A stretch of DNA of 64,000 nucleotides. Source: Peribacillus butanolivorans. GTDB taxonomy: Bacteria; Bacillota; Bacilli; Bacillales; DSM-1321. Below, one piece after another: positions 10,323 to 20,086 of the stretch. The notes below the pieces were generated by a model. The model saw nothing but the letters and a program-made list of their open reading frames with translations, made no database searches and was not told the DNA's origin. Both the position numbers and the translations under genes were made by a program. Numbering within the stretch: position 1 is the stretch's first letter; the number at the start of each line of letters is the position of its first letter. The stretch spans positions 2,969,667 to 3,033,666 of the forward strand of contig NZ_LGYA01000001.1 of assembly GCF_001273755.1 (NCBI RefSeq). Reading direction: 5' to 3'.

Positions 10323-12162
10323 GTACTGCCACCTCTGATGTTTGTTTACTATCGACTTCTCTAATATATTTTGTAAGTTCCGCAGTCATTTCATAGCGAA
10401 GGAATGGTGTAATTAAATAAATTCCCTTGAATTTTTCTCTTGCGGCGTCCACCAGTTCTCTGGCGATATTCACACCTTCCATTCTTGACTTTATCGGGTC
10501 ATCCCCAGCTAAAGCCATAGCCCGCCTTACATTATCAGGTAATTTAATACCCGGTATTTCGTTATGGATAAATTCCGCATTTCGTGTGCTCGTTAACGGC
10601 ATGATTCCGACGAAAATCGGAGTATCTATATGTTTTGTCGCCTCATAAACCTCTTCAATCTGATCAACTGAATAAATCGGTTGGGTCAAAAAGGACTGAG
10701 CACCACAAGCAATCTTCTTTTCCATCCGCTGAACGGCCTTATTCAAATATTTCACATTTGGGTTAAAGGCAGCCGCAATTTTAAAATTTGCCCGTTGACC
10801 AAGACTTTGACCGGAATAGGAAAGACCTTCATTAAATTGTTTTACCATACTAATTAAGTCAAATGACGATAAATCATAGACTGAAGTTGCACCTGGGAAG
10901 TCCCCTATTTTTGAAGGATCACCAGTGATAATCAGAATCTCGTTCAACCCCACCGTTTGAAGCCCCATTAAATGTGATTGAAGGCCAATTAAGTTCCTAT
11001 CACGGCACGTAATATGCACCATTGGATTTACATCTAATTGGTTTTTCAACAAATTGGCCAGCGCCTCATTAGATATCCTCGGTGAAGCAAGTGAATTATC
11101 AGCTAATGTAATCGAATCAACACCCGCATTTTTTAATGCCTCCGCACCAGCCATAAAACCTTCAATTCCTAATTTTTTCGGCGGATCAAGTTCAACAAGA
11201 ATCGTTCTTTCAGTTTTGGCCTGCTCATGCAGGGGTAGTTCCAGTTCTCTATGATTCACTTCAATTATTTCGATTTCACGGGCTTTCGTCATTTTTTCTT
11301 CTACTGGAACTAAACTCCCAATCGCATTTTTCACAGATTGAATATGAAGTGGTGTTGTTCCACAACACCCACCGATTATCGTGGCACCCTGCTCACGAAG
11401 CTCAAGGGCACTTGAGCCAAAATATTCAGGCACTGCTTTATAAACTAGTCTTCCATCCACGTAATCCGGTAGGCTGGCATTTGGATAGATAGCGATAGCC
11501 GCATGCTTTGGCAAAGTCACTTCTTCCAAGGCGCGAATCATATGATGTGGACCTAGACGGCAATTCACACCAACAACATCAGCACCCAATTGCTCGAGTT
11601 TTTGAAATGCTTCATTTAAATGGATCCCATTTTGAAGATTACCTAATTCATGCATCGATACATTCGCAATAATTGGCAATTCTGTTTCTTTTTTAGCAAT
11701 TTGCAACACGGTTTCAAGTTCTTCCAGATCATAAAATGTTTCAAGGAGAATCCCATCAGGATTTTCTATAAGCAGACTATATAGCTGCTCACGAAAACCT
11801 CGCTTAATTTCTTCCATGCTTAAATCCGATTTACGGATACTTCGCTGCGCCCCTATAGTACCAAATACAAATGCATTGCCTTTTGCAGCTTTTTTAGCAA
11901 GGATAACTCCCTGACGGTTAATTCGGCTTACTTCATCTTCAAGACCATGCCGTTTCAATTTATTAAAGTTGGCTCCGTAAGTATTCGATTGTAGAATATC
12001 AGCACCTGCTTCTAAATAGGCACGATGAATGGATTCAATTTGATCAGGATTAGTGCAGTTTAATTCCTCATAACATTGATCGATTCCATATGAGTATAAT
12101 AATGTTCCCATTGCTCCTTCTCCAACCAGCATTCTTTCTTTCAATTCTTTACGAAAATCCAT
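10315..12162 (-). CDS. yitJ: Bifunctional homocysteine S-methyltransferase / 5,10-methylenetetrahydrofolate reductase
   Basis: Two fused enzymes in 615 residues. The N-terminal homocysteine S-methyltransferase domain (about 1-300) has zinc-type motifs GVNCRLGP and GGCCGTTP. The C-terminal MetF-like flavoprotein domain (about 325-600) has [19 protein letters not shown] and the GDPS region, and reduces methylene-THF to methyl-THF. Its product is the methyl donor for MetH, encoded next in the operon with an eight-base overlap. The start is the ATG at 12162 after GAGAGGG; an in-frame start eight codons earlier has no site. Regulated by the S-box leader 60 bases upstream. Confidence 0.95.
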   Translation of the reverse strand: MDFRKELKERMLVGEGAMGTLLYSYGIDQCYEELNCTNPDQIESIHRAYLEAGADILQSNTYGANFNKLKRHGLEDEVSRINRQGVILAKKAAKGNAFVFGTIGAQRSIRKSDLSMEEIKRGFREQLYSLLIENPDGILLETFYDLEELETVLQIAKKETELPIIANVSMHELGNLQNGIHLNEAFQKLEQLGADVVGVNCRLGPHHMIRALEEVTLPKHAAIAIYPNASLPDYVDGRLVYKAVPEYFGSSALELREQGATIIGGCCGTTPLHIQSVKNAIGSLVPVEEKMTKAREIEIIEVNHRELELPLHEQAKTERTILVELDPPKKLGIEGFMAGAEALKNAGVDSITLADNSLASPRISNEALANLLKNQLDVNPMVHITCRDRNLIGLQSHLMGLQTVGLNEILIITGDPSKIGDFPGATSVYDLSSFDLISMVKQFNEGLSYSGQSLGQRANFKIAAAFNPNVKYLNKAVQRMEKKIACGAQSFLTQPIYSVDQIEEVYEATKHIDTPIFVGIMPLTSTRNAEFIHNEIPGIKLPDNVRRAMALAGDDPIKSRMEGVNIARELVDAAREKFKGIYLITPFLRYEMTAELTKYIREVDSKQTSEVAVHE

Positions 12163-12224
12163 ATGTACACCCTCTCTCAAAAACAATTCTGTTTTTGTCG
12201 TTTTCTATGAGTATGAGAGAAAAG

Positions 12225-12362
12225 AAAAAAAACCTTCTCAAAGAAGAAGGTTTTTTGAAACATTCTCCTCATCTATCAAGCTCTGCTTGCTGGATTTAGC
12301 ACCTTTGCCTAAGCTGGTTGCTGAGGTTTCCTCGGGCCAGTCCCTCCACCTCTCTCGATAAG
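12225..12362 (-). promoter_or_regulatory. SAM-I (S-box) riboswitch with terminator, upstream of yitJ-metH
   Basis: The minus strand carries the S-box hallmarks GAGGTGGAGGGACTGGCCC, GAAACCTCAGCAACC and AAGGTGCTAAATCC, with the closing helix near 12270-12362. A strong terminator hairpin (AAACCTTCTTC/GAGAAGGTTT followed by a U run, 12225-12257) lies between aptamer and gene. In this class SAM binding favours the terminator, so the yitJ-metH operon is on when SAM is low. Confidence 0.95.
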
Positions 12363-12490
12363 ATCCATTTATAAAGTTTTCTTAACATTTCAAAATTTGT
12401 TTATATTTAATTTACATTAATAATCTGTCAATTTCAATAGTTTGATAGTCATTTTTTTCTTTTCTACTAAGATCATACATCCTTCAAAGT

Positions 12491-13126
12491 TTAAACTCTC
12501 TTTAATATCCTTTGTTTCCAGTCCTCCGCTAACGAATCTACAGAAAGTAGAGCATGAGCTCCATCCTGTCCGTCTCGATTATGCAGGATCACTTCAGTTG
12601 CATAATATACTGAGATATTTTCTTGAAGTCGATCTAATAAAACAATTTCATCTTGTTTTTTAATAACTCCTTCTTGAATGACCTTTGCAAAATAACCAGT
12701 AAAACTTGTTTTCATCACTGATGTCAAAAACTTAGGTTCTTGGTTAAAGTGAGAAATAGTCGAGCAAGGAATTCGTCCTTGGGTGATCTGAACAATTGTC
12801 CCACCTATTTGATAGATATCACCGATATACGTTTGAGTTTCCATCATCCCAGCTACTGTTAAATTCTCACCAAAAGCAGGGATATCAAGCTGTTTAGAGA
12901 ATTTTTCATTCCAAAATGAGTAATGCTCAAAAGGATAAATACACAATGCACGGTCAGGGCCTCCATGGAACTTTAGATTACCTACTCCATCTCCAACTAT
13001 TCCTGATTTTGTTACGGTCACATTATCCAAAGTTTTTTTATCCATAGCTGATAAAATCTTAACATTCGAAAACATTTCCTGTTTAGGCTTTCCGGCTTGA
13101 AGGGACACGATTTTTCCATTTTCCAA
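12491..13126 (-). CDS. MOSC-domain protein, YiiM type
   Basis: A stand-alone MOSC (molybdenum cofactor sulfurase C-terminal) domain of about 211 residues. It contains the GDGVGNLKFHGGPDRALCIYP region and the conserved cysteine in the GRIPCSTISHF motif, a residue used by the family for molybdopterin-linked chemistry. Relatives are implicated in molybdenum-cofactor-dependent reduction of N-hydroxylated compounds; the substrate here is unknown. The only in-frame start is a TTG at 13126, immediately after an in-frame stop, with a weak GGAAGA site. It stands alone with no cofactor genes nearby. Confidence 0.85.
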   Translation of the reverse strand: MENGKIVSLQAGKPKQEMFSNVKILSAMDKKTLDNVTVTKSGIVGDGVGNLKFHGGPDRALCIYPFEHYSFWNEKFSKQLDIPAFGENLTVAGMMETQTYIGDIYQIGGTIVQITQGRIPCSTISHFNQEPKFLTSVMKTSFTGYFAKVIQEGVIKKQDEIVLLDRLQENISVYYATEVILHNRDGQDGAHALLSVDSLAEDWKQRILKRV

Positions 13127-13315
13127 TTAACATCTTCCAATCCTATTTACTTTATATCATCCTTATATGAATACATTATACTAAAAATTCATTTTATTCT
13201 GCATCTATTTTAATTACTTTACTATTTCAGAGAAGATAAAAACGTCTACTTCCGGGAGAAATGGTGGAAAATTACTGATTTTCAGAAAAATCTTACTATA
13301 GTTTCGGTAATTTGG

Positions 13316-13345
13316 TTGCTATTTCAGAATTAAATATGGTAGAAT
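13316..13345 (+). promoter_or_regulatory. Predicted promoter of an orphan transcription unit
   Basis: TTGCTA (13316-13321) and TAGAAT (13340-13345) with an 18-base spacer. No plausible coding start lies downstream, but a structured segment and a terminator follow within 100 bases. Confidence 0.45.
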
Positions 13346-13351
13346 ATGAAC

Positions 13352-13443
13352 ACAATATATAGTCGAAAAACAAATTTGGTCGCCTATATGTTGATTTCAC
13401 GATTAATTTCCTCATTGTCGCTCTTCAGGGAGCGAATTTTTTT
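13352..13443 (+). ncRNA. Candidate small RNA, about 92 nt, with intrinsic terminator
   Basis: Downstream of the predicted promoter there is a 10-bp stem (CAATATATAG 13353-13362 with CTATATGTTG 13384-13393, one G-U pair, 21-nt loop) and a single-stranded linker. Then comes a terminator hairpin TCGCTC/GAGCGA (13418-13435) followed by seven T (13437-13443). No ribosome binding site or credible ORF lies inside. It does not match a regulatory RNA family I recognise. It could be a trans-acting RNA or an attenuated leader without a gene. Confidence 0.45.
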
Positions 13444-13828
13444 GCCTTCTTCAAATCCACTCCTCAATCCCTACAATAAAGATCAGCTATATATCGCCTT
13501 ACTGAATGACTTTATCATCTTCAGAATAATATTTTACTCTGCTCAGAATCACTCCATTAAAACACATCAGCCTAAAACACTACCTTTTCTTTTTAAATTC
13601 TCAGCTTCTTCTCTGTCAAAAAGAACCATTCCGTTTTTCTTACTAAAAAAACCACGGTTTTTAATTCACATTCTTCCTCTACCGCATAGATTAGTCCTAC
13701 AAATATCTCCACGGGCAACCCAATTATCTTTACAAAACACAAACTTCATTAATATGTATTCCGTTTAAATTGTTCAGCTATGTGTACCTTTAACCACTGC
13801 ATTCACATTGTTTCCCTTCTGATAAAAC
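13444..13828. other. Intergenic stretch without recognisable gene
   Basis: AT-rich sequence between the candidate small RNA and the ku terminator. An open frame crosses it on the plus strand but lacks a ribosome binding site and has a biased, non-protein-like composition. Confidence 0.5.
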
Positions 13829-13878
13829 AAAAAGAAGCTGAGAGACATTGGTTCGTCTTCCACTCAGCTTCTTTTTTT
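13829..13878 (-). terminator. Intrinsic terminator of ku
   Basis: AAGAAGCTGAG/CTCAGCTTCTT stem with a 20-nt loop and flanking A/T runs; its arm overlaps the ku stop codon. Confidence 0.8.
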
Positions 13879-14722
13879 ACGCTTGTTTCTTTTTTTTCGG
13901 TGCCGCTTTTTTCCGGGTTGTCGTTTTTTTCCCTTCCAGTTTATCAGGTTTCGTTCGATCAATGGATGCTTGTAAAGCTTCCATTAAATCGGTAACATTG
14001 TTGGGCACTGTTTCTTTTGTTTTGGCTGTAATCGTCTTCTGTCCTGTTTTCTTTGATTCAATCAGCTCAAGTAACGCCGTTCGATAATCATCATTGTATT
14101 TTGTCGGATCAAAAATCGTTGTCAATTGATCTATTAACAAAATTGCCGTATCAATTTCTTTTTTTACAATTGTATCATTTGCAGGGATATTCGGAACATC
14201 TGCTGCAGAGCGTACTTCATCTGGGTAATGAATCGTTTCCATCAACAAGGTGTTATCTACAACCCTTATTACCGCCATTTGTTCCTTTGAACGGATGATG
14301 ATTTTTGCTAACCCAACCTTATTCGATTCCTTGAGTGCTTGCCGCAATAGGGAATAGGCTTTTATGCCACCATCATTTGGAGACATAAAATAACTTCGGT
14401 TAAAATATATCGGATCTATTTCTTCAATCTTAACAAAATCCATGATTTCCACTGATTTTTCTTCATTTTGTTTTTTAAGTTCTTCTAGCTCACTGTCTTC
14501 TAATACAACAAACTTTCCTTTTGTATATTCAAAAGCACGAACAATGTCTTCCTTGCCTACTTCCTTCTGGCAGACCGGACAAACTTTTTCGTATTTAATT
14601 GGTGAGTGGCATTCCTTATGCAACGTTCGTAAGGATATATCCTTATCTTCCGTTGCGGCATGAAGTTTTATCGGAATGTTCACCAAACCGAAAGAAATGC
14701 TTCCCTTCCATATGGTATGCAT
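13877..14722 (-). CDS. ku: Ku protein, non-homologous end joining
   Basis: Bacterial Ku forms a ring on broken DNA ends and recruits LigD. The protein of 281 residues opens with MHTIWKGSISFGLVNIPIKLH, the family signature. It has a Cys-rich segment (HKECHSPIKYEKVCPVCQ) and the core beta-barrel, and ends in a Lys/Arg-rich tail (KKTTTRKKAAPKKKKQA) as usual for DNA-end-binding Ku. The start is the ATG at 14722 after GAGGTG; the GTG nine bases upstream is part of that site. It is divergent from ligD. In B. subtilis the orthologous pair is made in the forespore; that control is not evident here. Confidence 0.95.
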   Translation of the reverse strand: MHTIWKGSISFGLVNIPIKLHAATEDKDISLRTLHKECHSPIKYEKVCPVCQKEVGKEDIVRAFEYTKGKFVVLEDSELEELKKQNEEKSVEIMDFVKIEEIDPIYFNRSYFMSPNDGGIKAYSLLRQALKESNKVGLAKIIIRSKEQMAVIRVVDNTLLMETIHYPDEVRSAADVPNIPANDTIVKKEIDTAILLIDQLTTIFDPTKYNDDYRTALLELIESKKTGQKTITAKTKETVPNNVTDLMEALQASIDRTKPDKLEGKKTTTRKKAAPKKKKQA

Positions 14723-14800
14723 ATTCGTCACCTCATAACTTTTTATAAATAGAAGTACAGACTTATTATTCCCTCTTGTCTAAAATAATTCGAAAAAATA

Positions 14801-14841
14801 TTTGCCAACTCTAACACCTCATTATTTTGGCAAAAATAATG
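14801..14841. promoter_or_regulatory. Inverted repeats in the ku-ligD intergenic region (candidate operator)
   Basis: TTTGCCAA (14801-14808) faces TTGGCAAA (14827-14834). The second half-site also lies within a tighter palindrome with arms CATTATTTT and AAAATAATG (14820-14841), 31 bases before the ligD start. The arrangement suggests a protein-binding site serving one or both divergent genes. No known regulator consensus was matched. Confidence 0.4.
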
Positions 14842-14871
14842 TCAATCACTAATTGCGGAGGTACAAATAAA

Positions 14872-16719
14872 ATGAAGCCGATGCTACCAACATATTACCC
14901 CGAAGCCCCGAAATCCACGGATTGGCGTTATGAAGTCAAATATGACGGTTTTCGTGCCATTTTAACAATAGATGCCCATACGGTAAAAATTACGAGTCGA
15001 AACGGGAAGGAATTATCTTCTCTTTTCCCAGAAATCAGTACATTTATTAATGACCTAGATCTTAAAAGTTTTCTACCACTGCAGTTAGATGGAGAATTAG
15101 TCTGGCTCACAAATGAAGCAAAAGCAGACTTTTTTGAGGTACAATGGCGTGGCCGCCTACGGAAACAATCCCTGATTTCTGAAAAAGCTAATTTTACCCC
15201 GTGCCGGTTTATCGTGTTTGACCTGCTTAGGATCAACGGAAATGACCTTACCACTAACTCAATGTCAGAACGAAGGAAAATGATTAAAAACCTTGGAGAA
15301 ATACTTAAATTGCCTATGCCTCCTAATCCAAATGATAAGGCTTTAATTCAATTGATTGAGAGTTATGTCGATTTAGATAAGGCAATAAATAAAGTCATCC
15401 TCTTAGATGGAGAAGGGATAGTCGCCAAGGAAATTCAAAGTACTTGGCAAGAAGGAAAACGTTCCACTTCCTGGATCAAAGTGAAAAATTGGAGGGCTGT
15501 TTCCTGCTTCATCACAGCTTTGAATAAAGAAAACGGATATGTTTCCCTCGCAGTATATAAAGGGAATGAAATCACGAAAATTGGTAGTGTCAAAAATGGG
15601 CTTAGCGCTCACGATAAAAGTATCTTACATGAACTGATTAAACAAAATGCTTCAGAAGAAGACGAACAATTCTTTTATATACATCCGTCCATTTGTATTG
15701 AAGTTCAATTTTTACATGTATACGAGGAAAATGAATTACGTGAACCTCAGTTTTCACAATGGCTTTTACAGACATCCCCCAATGAATGTACTTGGGAAAA
15801 ATTCGTAATTAGCCAATTTACATTTCCAGATTCAATACAAATATCTTCCCGGGATAAACCACTTTGGATAATCGATGACAAACAGGTGATAAAAGTTGAA
15901 TACCTTCAATATTTACGAGAGGTTTCTGCATTTTTCTTACCCTTTTTAAAGGATAAACTGCTAACAACGATTCGTTATCCCCATGGATCTATGGACAATG
16001 AAAAATTTTTCCAAAAAAACAAACCAGATTATGCGCCTGCATCTATTAAAACGTTCAGGGATGAGGATATTGAGTATATGTTGTGTAATGATATTGAAAC
16101 ATTGCTGTGGTTTGGCAACCAACTTGCCCTAGAGTTTCATACTCCATTTCAGAAAGCGGGAAAAGTAAAACCTGATGAAATCGTCCTGGATTTAGACCCA
16201 CCCTCGATTGAATTTTTTTCTTTAGCAATTAAAGCTGCACTTGAAATAAAGAAGGTAATGGATTCTTTAAATATCAAAGCATTTGTAAAAACTTCCGGAA
16301 ACAAAGGGCTGCAAATTCATATCCCACTACCGGAAGACATCTTTTCCTATCAAGAAACACGTATGTTCACCGATTTTCTCGGTCATTATTTAATAAGCTC
16401 TTACCCAGATGATTTTACAATGGAACGATTGAAGAAAAATCGGCAAAATCGACTCTACCTTGACTTTGTACAGCATAGTGAAGGGAAAACCATTATTGTC
16501 CCTTATTCCCCGCGCGGTAATCCGTTTGCTGGTGTTGCTACACCATTATATTGGGAAGAAGTGGGCGAAAGACTTCAGCTCAAAGACTTTACGATTGTAA
16601 CCGTACCAAATAGAATTAAAAGATTGGGGTGTGCCTTTAAGGATTACAGACATGTCAATAACGGCCCTGCTTTTCTTGAGGTTTTGTCCTTTCTCAAACA
16701 AAAAAAGACCAACTCATAG
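14872..16719 (+). CDS. ligD: ATP-dependent DNA ligase D (ligase plus polymerase domains)
   Basis: NHEJ ligase of 615 residues with domains in the Bacillus order. The N-terminal ATP-dependent ligase has the adenylated Lys23 in EVKYDGFR and motifs SRNGKELSSLFPEI and DGEGIVAKE. The C-terminal primase-like polymerase has the metal-binding LDLDPP and SGNKGLQIHIPL motifs. No phosphoesterase domain is present, as usual in bacilli. The start is the ATG at 14872 with GGAGGT nine bases upstream; an earlier TTG at 14827 has no site. It works with the divergent ku product. Its 3' end overlaps the dapF terminator. Confidence 0.96.
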   Translation: MKPMLPTYYPEAPKSTDWRYEVKYDGFRAILTIDAHTVKITSRNGKELSSLFPEISTFINDLDLKSFLPLQLDGELVWLTNEAKADFFEVQWRGRLRKQSLISEKANFTPCRFIVFDLLRINGNDLTTNSMSERRKMIKNLGEILKLPMPPNPNDKALIQLIESYVDLDKAINKVILLDGEGIVAKEIQSTWQEGKRSTSWIKVKNWRAVSCFITALNKENGYVSLAVYKGNEITKIGSVKNGLSAHDKSILHELIKQNASEEDEQFFYIHPSICIEVQFLHVYEENELREPQFSQWLLQTSPNECTWEKFVISQFTFPDSIQISSRDKPLWIIDDKQVIKVEYLQYLREVSAFFLPFLKDKLLTTIRYPHGSMDNEKFFQKNKPDYAPASIKTFRDEDIEYMLCNDIETLLWFGNQLALEFHTPFQKAGKVKPDEIVLDLDPPSIEFFSLAIKAALEIKKVMDSLNIKAFVKTSGNKGLQIHIPLPEDIFSYQETRMFTDFLGHYLISSYPDDFTMERLKKNRQNRLYLDFVQHSEGKTIIVPYSPRGNPFAGVATPLYWEEVGERLQLKDFTIVTVPNRIKRLGCAFKDYRHVNNGPAFLEVLSFLKQKKTNS

Positions 16720-16725
16720 TTGGTC
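16699..16725 (-). terminator. Terminator of dapF, overlapping the ligD 3' end
   Basis: GACCAACT/AGTTGGTC stem (16707-16725) followed on the minus strand by seven T; the stem contains the ligD stop, so it may serve both convergent genes. Confidence 0.8.
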
Positions 16726-16732
16726 TCGCACT

Positions 16733-17719
16733 TTAAAGCGTAGTTTTTAAATAGCTTTGTACTTCTGCCTGCAACTTAGCATACAGACTTGTTTCCGCGT
16801 CATAGTCATGTTTTTCAAGTAGTTCAAATTTTTCCGGCTGATTTAAGTCAATTTCAATCAACGCCTTATATTCATAGGTTGCGTTCCCGATTAAATCAAT
16901 CGAATATTTTTTGCTCTCTTTATCATAATGCACAACACATTTAACTTTCCCGCCATTATTATAAACGGAAATTTCACTTTCTAATGAGTTTAGTCCAACA
17001 GAACATGTAATCAGACTAGAAGCCGACATCGCTGTTCCGCAGGCATTTGTGAATCCTACGCCTCGTTCAAATGTCCGTACATAAATACTACCTGGCTCCA
17101 GCTCTTTCACAAAACTGACATTGACACCATCAGGGAACAGCTCGTTCGGCTGATTGACCTTCATTGAAAGTTCTGCCTGCAATTCACTTTGCAGCACATC
17201 ACTATCGACCAAAGTGATTAAATGCGGATTAGGAACTGCCAATGCCGAAAATAAAAGGGAATCATGTAGCTCCGGCAATGGTTCATTTTGCAATTGTTCC
17301 TTTTCAACGACAAGCGGAAGGTCCTTTACCTTAAAACTAACTGGGGAAATTTCCACCTTGAAAGTTGGAATCCCTTTATAGATATCTTCCGTTTTTTCAA
17401 CGAGTAAATTTGCTTTCATCGTCTCCACAATCATTTTATCAAGCCCTAGAACGTCATATGCATAACGAGCCACACAACGAAGTCCATTACCACACATTGA
17501 TGCTTCCGAACCATCCGCATTAAAGACACGCATTCTTGCATCTGCATGTTCACTTTTCATTACAAATAAAATACCATCCGCTCCGAGCTTTTCCCTATTA
17601 CAAAGAGTCTGGGCTAAATTTTTGCGTTCTTCTTCAGTAAACGTCAAGGTTGTTGTTAATTCATCAATGATTAAAAAATCATTGCCTGATCCATGGCTTT
17701 TTAAACCTTCAATAATCAT
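16733..17719 (-). CDS. dapF: Diaminopimelate epimerase
   Basis: Converts LL- to meso-diaminopimelate for lysine and peptidoglycan synthesis by a two-base mechanism. Both catalytic cysteines are visible: Cys76 in ADGSEASMCGNGLRC and Cys227 in GFTNACGTA. At 328 residues it is longer than the enterobacterial enzyme (about 275), with an extended C-terminal end (NLIGNATYEYKAL region onward). The ATG at 17719 has GAGGAAG upstream. It is monocistronic by appearance, between convergent ligD and its own terminator. Confidence 0.95.
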   Translation of the reverse strand: MIIEGLKSHGSGNDFLIIDELTTTLTFTEEERKNLAQTLCNREKLGADGILFVMKSEHADARMRVFNADGSEASMCGNGLRCVARYAYDVLGLDKMIVETMKANLLVEKTEDIYKGIPTFKVEISPVSFKVKDLPLVVEKEQLQNEPLPELHDSLLFSALAVPNPHLITLVDSDVLQSELQAELSMKVNQPNELFPDGVNVSFVKELEPGSIYVRTFERGVGFTNACGTAMSASSLITCSVGLNSLESEISVYNNGGKVKCVVHYDKESKKYSIDLIGNATYEYKALIEIDLNQPEKFELLEKHDYDAETSLYAKLQAEVQSYLKTTL

Positions 17720-17918
17720 CCTGTCACTTCCTCAATTTGCTGCTTTTATATATCATTATTTTAATATCTTTTATCATAGCATTTTCAGAACAGATGTGTC
17801 ATTGCGAAGTTTACAATAAATCGAAATTTCCTTCAGGAGTTTTTTTCATCTCACCTATTAAAGGCACAAAGTGTAAGCAACATTATAATCCACTCCATTT
17901 TAGTTACTATATGCAATA

Positions 17919-17961
17919 AAGAGCGGCTAGAATAAGAAGTTTCTTATTCCAACCGCTCTTC
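17919..17961 (-). terminator. Terminator of the NCS2 permease gene
   Basis: AGAGCGG..AATAAGAA/TTCTTATT..CCGCTCT stem, 16-18 bp with a small mismatch, a few bases past the permease stop. Confidence 0.85.
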
Positions 17962-17968
17962 CAAAGTG

Positions 17969-19270
17969 TCAACCAATCATTCCGATAATAAAATAGACGA
18001 TAAACAATCCCGCACTCACATATATTGGAGTTGAGACCTCTTTTGCTTTTCCAGTTACCAGTTTCAAGAACGGGTAAAGGATGAAACCAAAAGCCATTCC
18101 ATCTGCAATACTGTAAGTAAATGGAATGATTGTGATAATTAAAATTGCCGGTATACTTTCGGTAAAATCGCTAAAATCTAGCTTTTTAATATTTTCTAGC
18201 ATCAGAATGCCAATAATAATTAATATTGGAGCAATGGCACTGTCTGGGATCACTTTAATTACCGGTATAAATAATAGGGAAAGAATGAATAACAGACCTG
18301 TCACTACTGATGTCAAACCAGTTCTGCCTCCTGATGCGATTCCAGCTGCTGTTTCGACAGTTGCAACCGTAGGACTAGAACCGAAGATACCTGAAAGAAG
18401 AACGGAAACACTTGTAGCTTGCAGTGACTTTTTATAAGCTTCAGGACGGTTGATACTTTGTACATGTCCGTGTACAAGACCAATATTTTCAAAGACAAGA
18501 ACCATTGTCATAGCAAAGACGCTTATCCAGAATTCAATTCTGCCTGCCTCAATGAACGATAATGAAAAGAAGAGATCACTGTAAGAGGCTGTGTCTAAAC
18601 CTGAAAAATGGATATCCGAGATTTGAACTGTACCAAACCAATAAGCAATAAGACTACCTGCTATGATGGTAATCATAAAATTACCTGGAACATTCTTGAT
18701 AAATAACGTGATGGCCAGTAAAAATGTCAGCACCGTTGAAAGCACAGCTGGATCACCTAAATCTCCAAGGGCAATAATTGACGACGAACCGCCTGTTATA
18801 ATCCCGCCCTTTTCGAGACCGATTAGCATCAAAAATAAACCTAGACCCACAGAGATGGCATCTTTTATCGAACTTGGGATTGAATCACTAATTAATTTCG
18901 AGTATTTTGTAAAAGCGATGACTACAAAAATAAACCCCGAGATAAAAACAGCACCAAGTGCCGATTGCCAAGACAGACCCATTCCTTGAACCATTGTATA
19001 TGCAAAAAGGGCATTGACACCCATGCCTGGAACGATAAGGATTGGAACATTTGCCCAAAGCCCTATCATGATACAGCTTAAAGCTGATAGAAGAATTGTC
19101 GCAATTACTGCACCATTAATCGGTATGCCCGCCTCTGATAAAATCAGAGAATTCACGACGAGAATATACACTATCGTAAAATAGCCGACAACTCCGGCAA
19201 GGATTTCACGTTTTCCATTCGTTTCATATTTGGAAAAATGAAAAAACGCTTCCAAGTTTTTTTTATTCAT
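17969..19270 (-). CDS. NCS2-family purine permease (AzgA/PbuG type)
   Basis: Proton-coupled uptake of purine bases; the AzgA-like branch usually takes hypoxanthine, guanine or adenine. It has 433 residues with about 12-14 hydrophobic segments and conserved stretches REILAGVVGYFTIVYILVVN, PGMGVNALFAYT, GLGLFLMLIGL and SSPTVATVETAAGIASGGRTGL. The ATG at 19270 has AAGGA upstream. The closest B. subtilis relatives are PbuG and PbuO. No purine riboswitch aptamer was seen in the 160-base leader, unlike pbuG of B. subtilis. Confidence 0.9.
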   Translation of the reverse strand: MNKKNLEAFFHFSKYETNGKREILAGVVGYFTIVYILVVNSLILSEAGIPINGAVIATILLSALSCIMIGLWANVPILIVPGMGVNALFAYTMVQGMGLSWQSALGAVFISGFIFVVIAFTKYSKLISDSIPSSIKDAISVGLGLFLMLIGLEKGGIITGGSSSIIALGDLGDPAVLSTVLTFLLAITLFIKNVPGNFMITIIAGSLIAYWFGTVQISDIHFSGLDTASYSDLFFSLSFIEAGRIEFWISVFAMTMVLVFENIGLVHGHVQSINRPEAYKKSLQATSVSVLLSGIFGSSPTVATVETAAGIASGGRTGLTSVVTGLLFILSLLFIPVIKVIPDSAIAPILIIIGILMLENIKKLDFSDFTESIPAILIITIIPFTYSIADGMAFGFILYPFLKLVTGKAKEVSTPIYVSAGLFIVYFIIGMIG

Positions 19271-19381
19271 GTTGTATCCTTATTAAATTTATCCCTCACC
19301 CACCCGTTTGTATCTGTGACAAACTACACTTGGCGATTTTAACAAAAAAACTGATAAAAAGAAATAGAATTTCTCAAACTT

Positions 19382-19417
19382 AAAAAAACTGTCGGAAATA
19401 ATTCCGACAGTTTTTTT
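19382..19417 (-). terminator. Terminator of the carbonic anhydrase gene
   Basis: AAAACTGTCGGAA/TTCCGACAGTTTT stem with a short loop and T run, 17 bases after the gene. Confidence 0.9.
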
Positions 19418-19433
19418 AATGAACCAATTGTTT

Positions 19434-20009
19434 TTATTGGTTTTCTTCTACCGCATAACCGTCAACAACCAATTCTAATTTGCCTGTATCCGGCGAAATA
19501 ATCAGTCCATGTACAGGAATATTCTTTGGAATTAAAGGATGGCCTTTGATTACTTCCACGCTTTTTTTAACACTTTCATATACATCATCAAATCCGCGAA
19601 GCCAACTACGGATATCTATTCCTGCAGCTCCAAGTGTATCAATGGTACTTTTCGGAATATCACGATCAATCATCTTTTCAACTACAGAATCAGCATCAAC
19701 TGATGCCATTCCACAGTCATGATGAGGTATAACAAAAACTTCATCTGCTTTTAGCTCATAAATAGCTACAAGAATACTCCGCATGACGCTTCCAAATGGA
19801 TGGGAGACGATTGCGCCAGCAGTTTTCAATATTTTCACATCGCCATTTTTAACATTCATAGATTTTGGCAATAACTCGACAAGCCGAGTATCCATACAAC
19901 TAATAATGACCATACGTTTCTCTGGGTACTTATCAGTTGTGTACTTAACATATTCACCTTCTTCTACAAACTGTTCATTAAATTCAAGAATTTCATTAAG
20001 TAAACTCAT
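19434..20009 (-). CDS. Beta-class carbonic anhydrase
   Basis: Interconverts CO2 and bicarbonate. The 191-residue protein has the zinc ligands Cys38 (ISCMDTRL), a His in the HH pair at 96-97 and Cys99 (HHDCGM), plus the Asp40/Arg42 dyad, so it should be active. The closest B. subtilis counterpart is YtiB. The start is the ATG at 20009 after AAAGGGTGG; a longer frame by ten codons has no site. It is followed by its own terminator. Confidence 0.92.
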   Translation of the reverse strand: MSLLNEILEFNEQFVEEGEYVKYTTDKYPEKRMVIISCMDTRLVELLPKSMNVKNGDVKILKTAGAIVSHPFGSVMRSILVAIYELKADEVFVIPHHDCGMASVDADSVVEKMIDRDIPKSTIDTLGAAGIDIRSWLRGFDDVYESVKKSVEVIKGHPLIPKNIPVHGLIISPDTGKLELVVDGYAVEENQ

Positions 20010-20086
20010 AATTACCACCCTTTTTTCTATGTATTTCACTTTTATTATATCAAATATTTCGAAGATTGGTTAAAAAGATATTTTAG

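Noticed and set aside
13346..13768. 140-codon open frame on the plus strand in the MOSC-ku gap
   Set aside because: No ribosome binding site, low-complexity Ser/Leu/Phe-rich translation, and it overlaps the better supported promoter-terminator RNA unit.
19271..19433. Purine riboswitch ahead of the NCS2 permease
   Set aside because: The conserved loop and junction sequences of the guanine/adenine aptamer are not found; only the carbonic anhydrase terminator is present.
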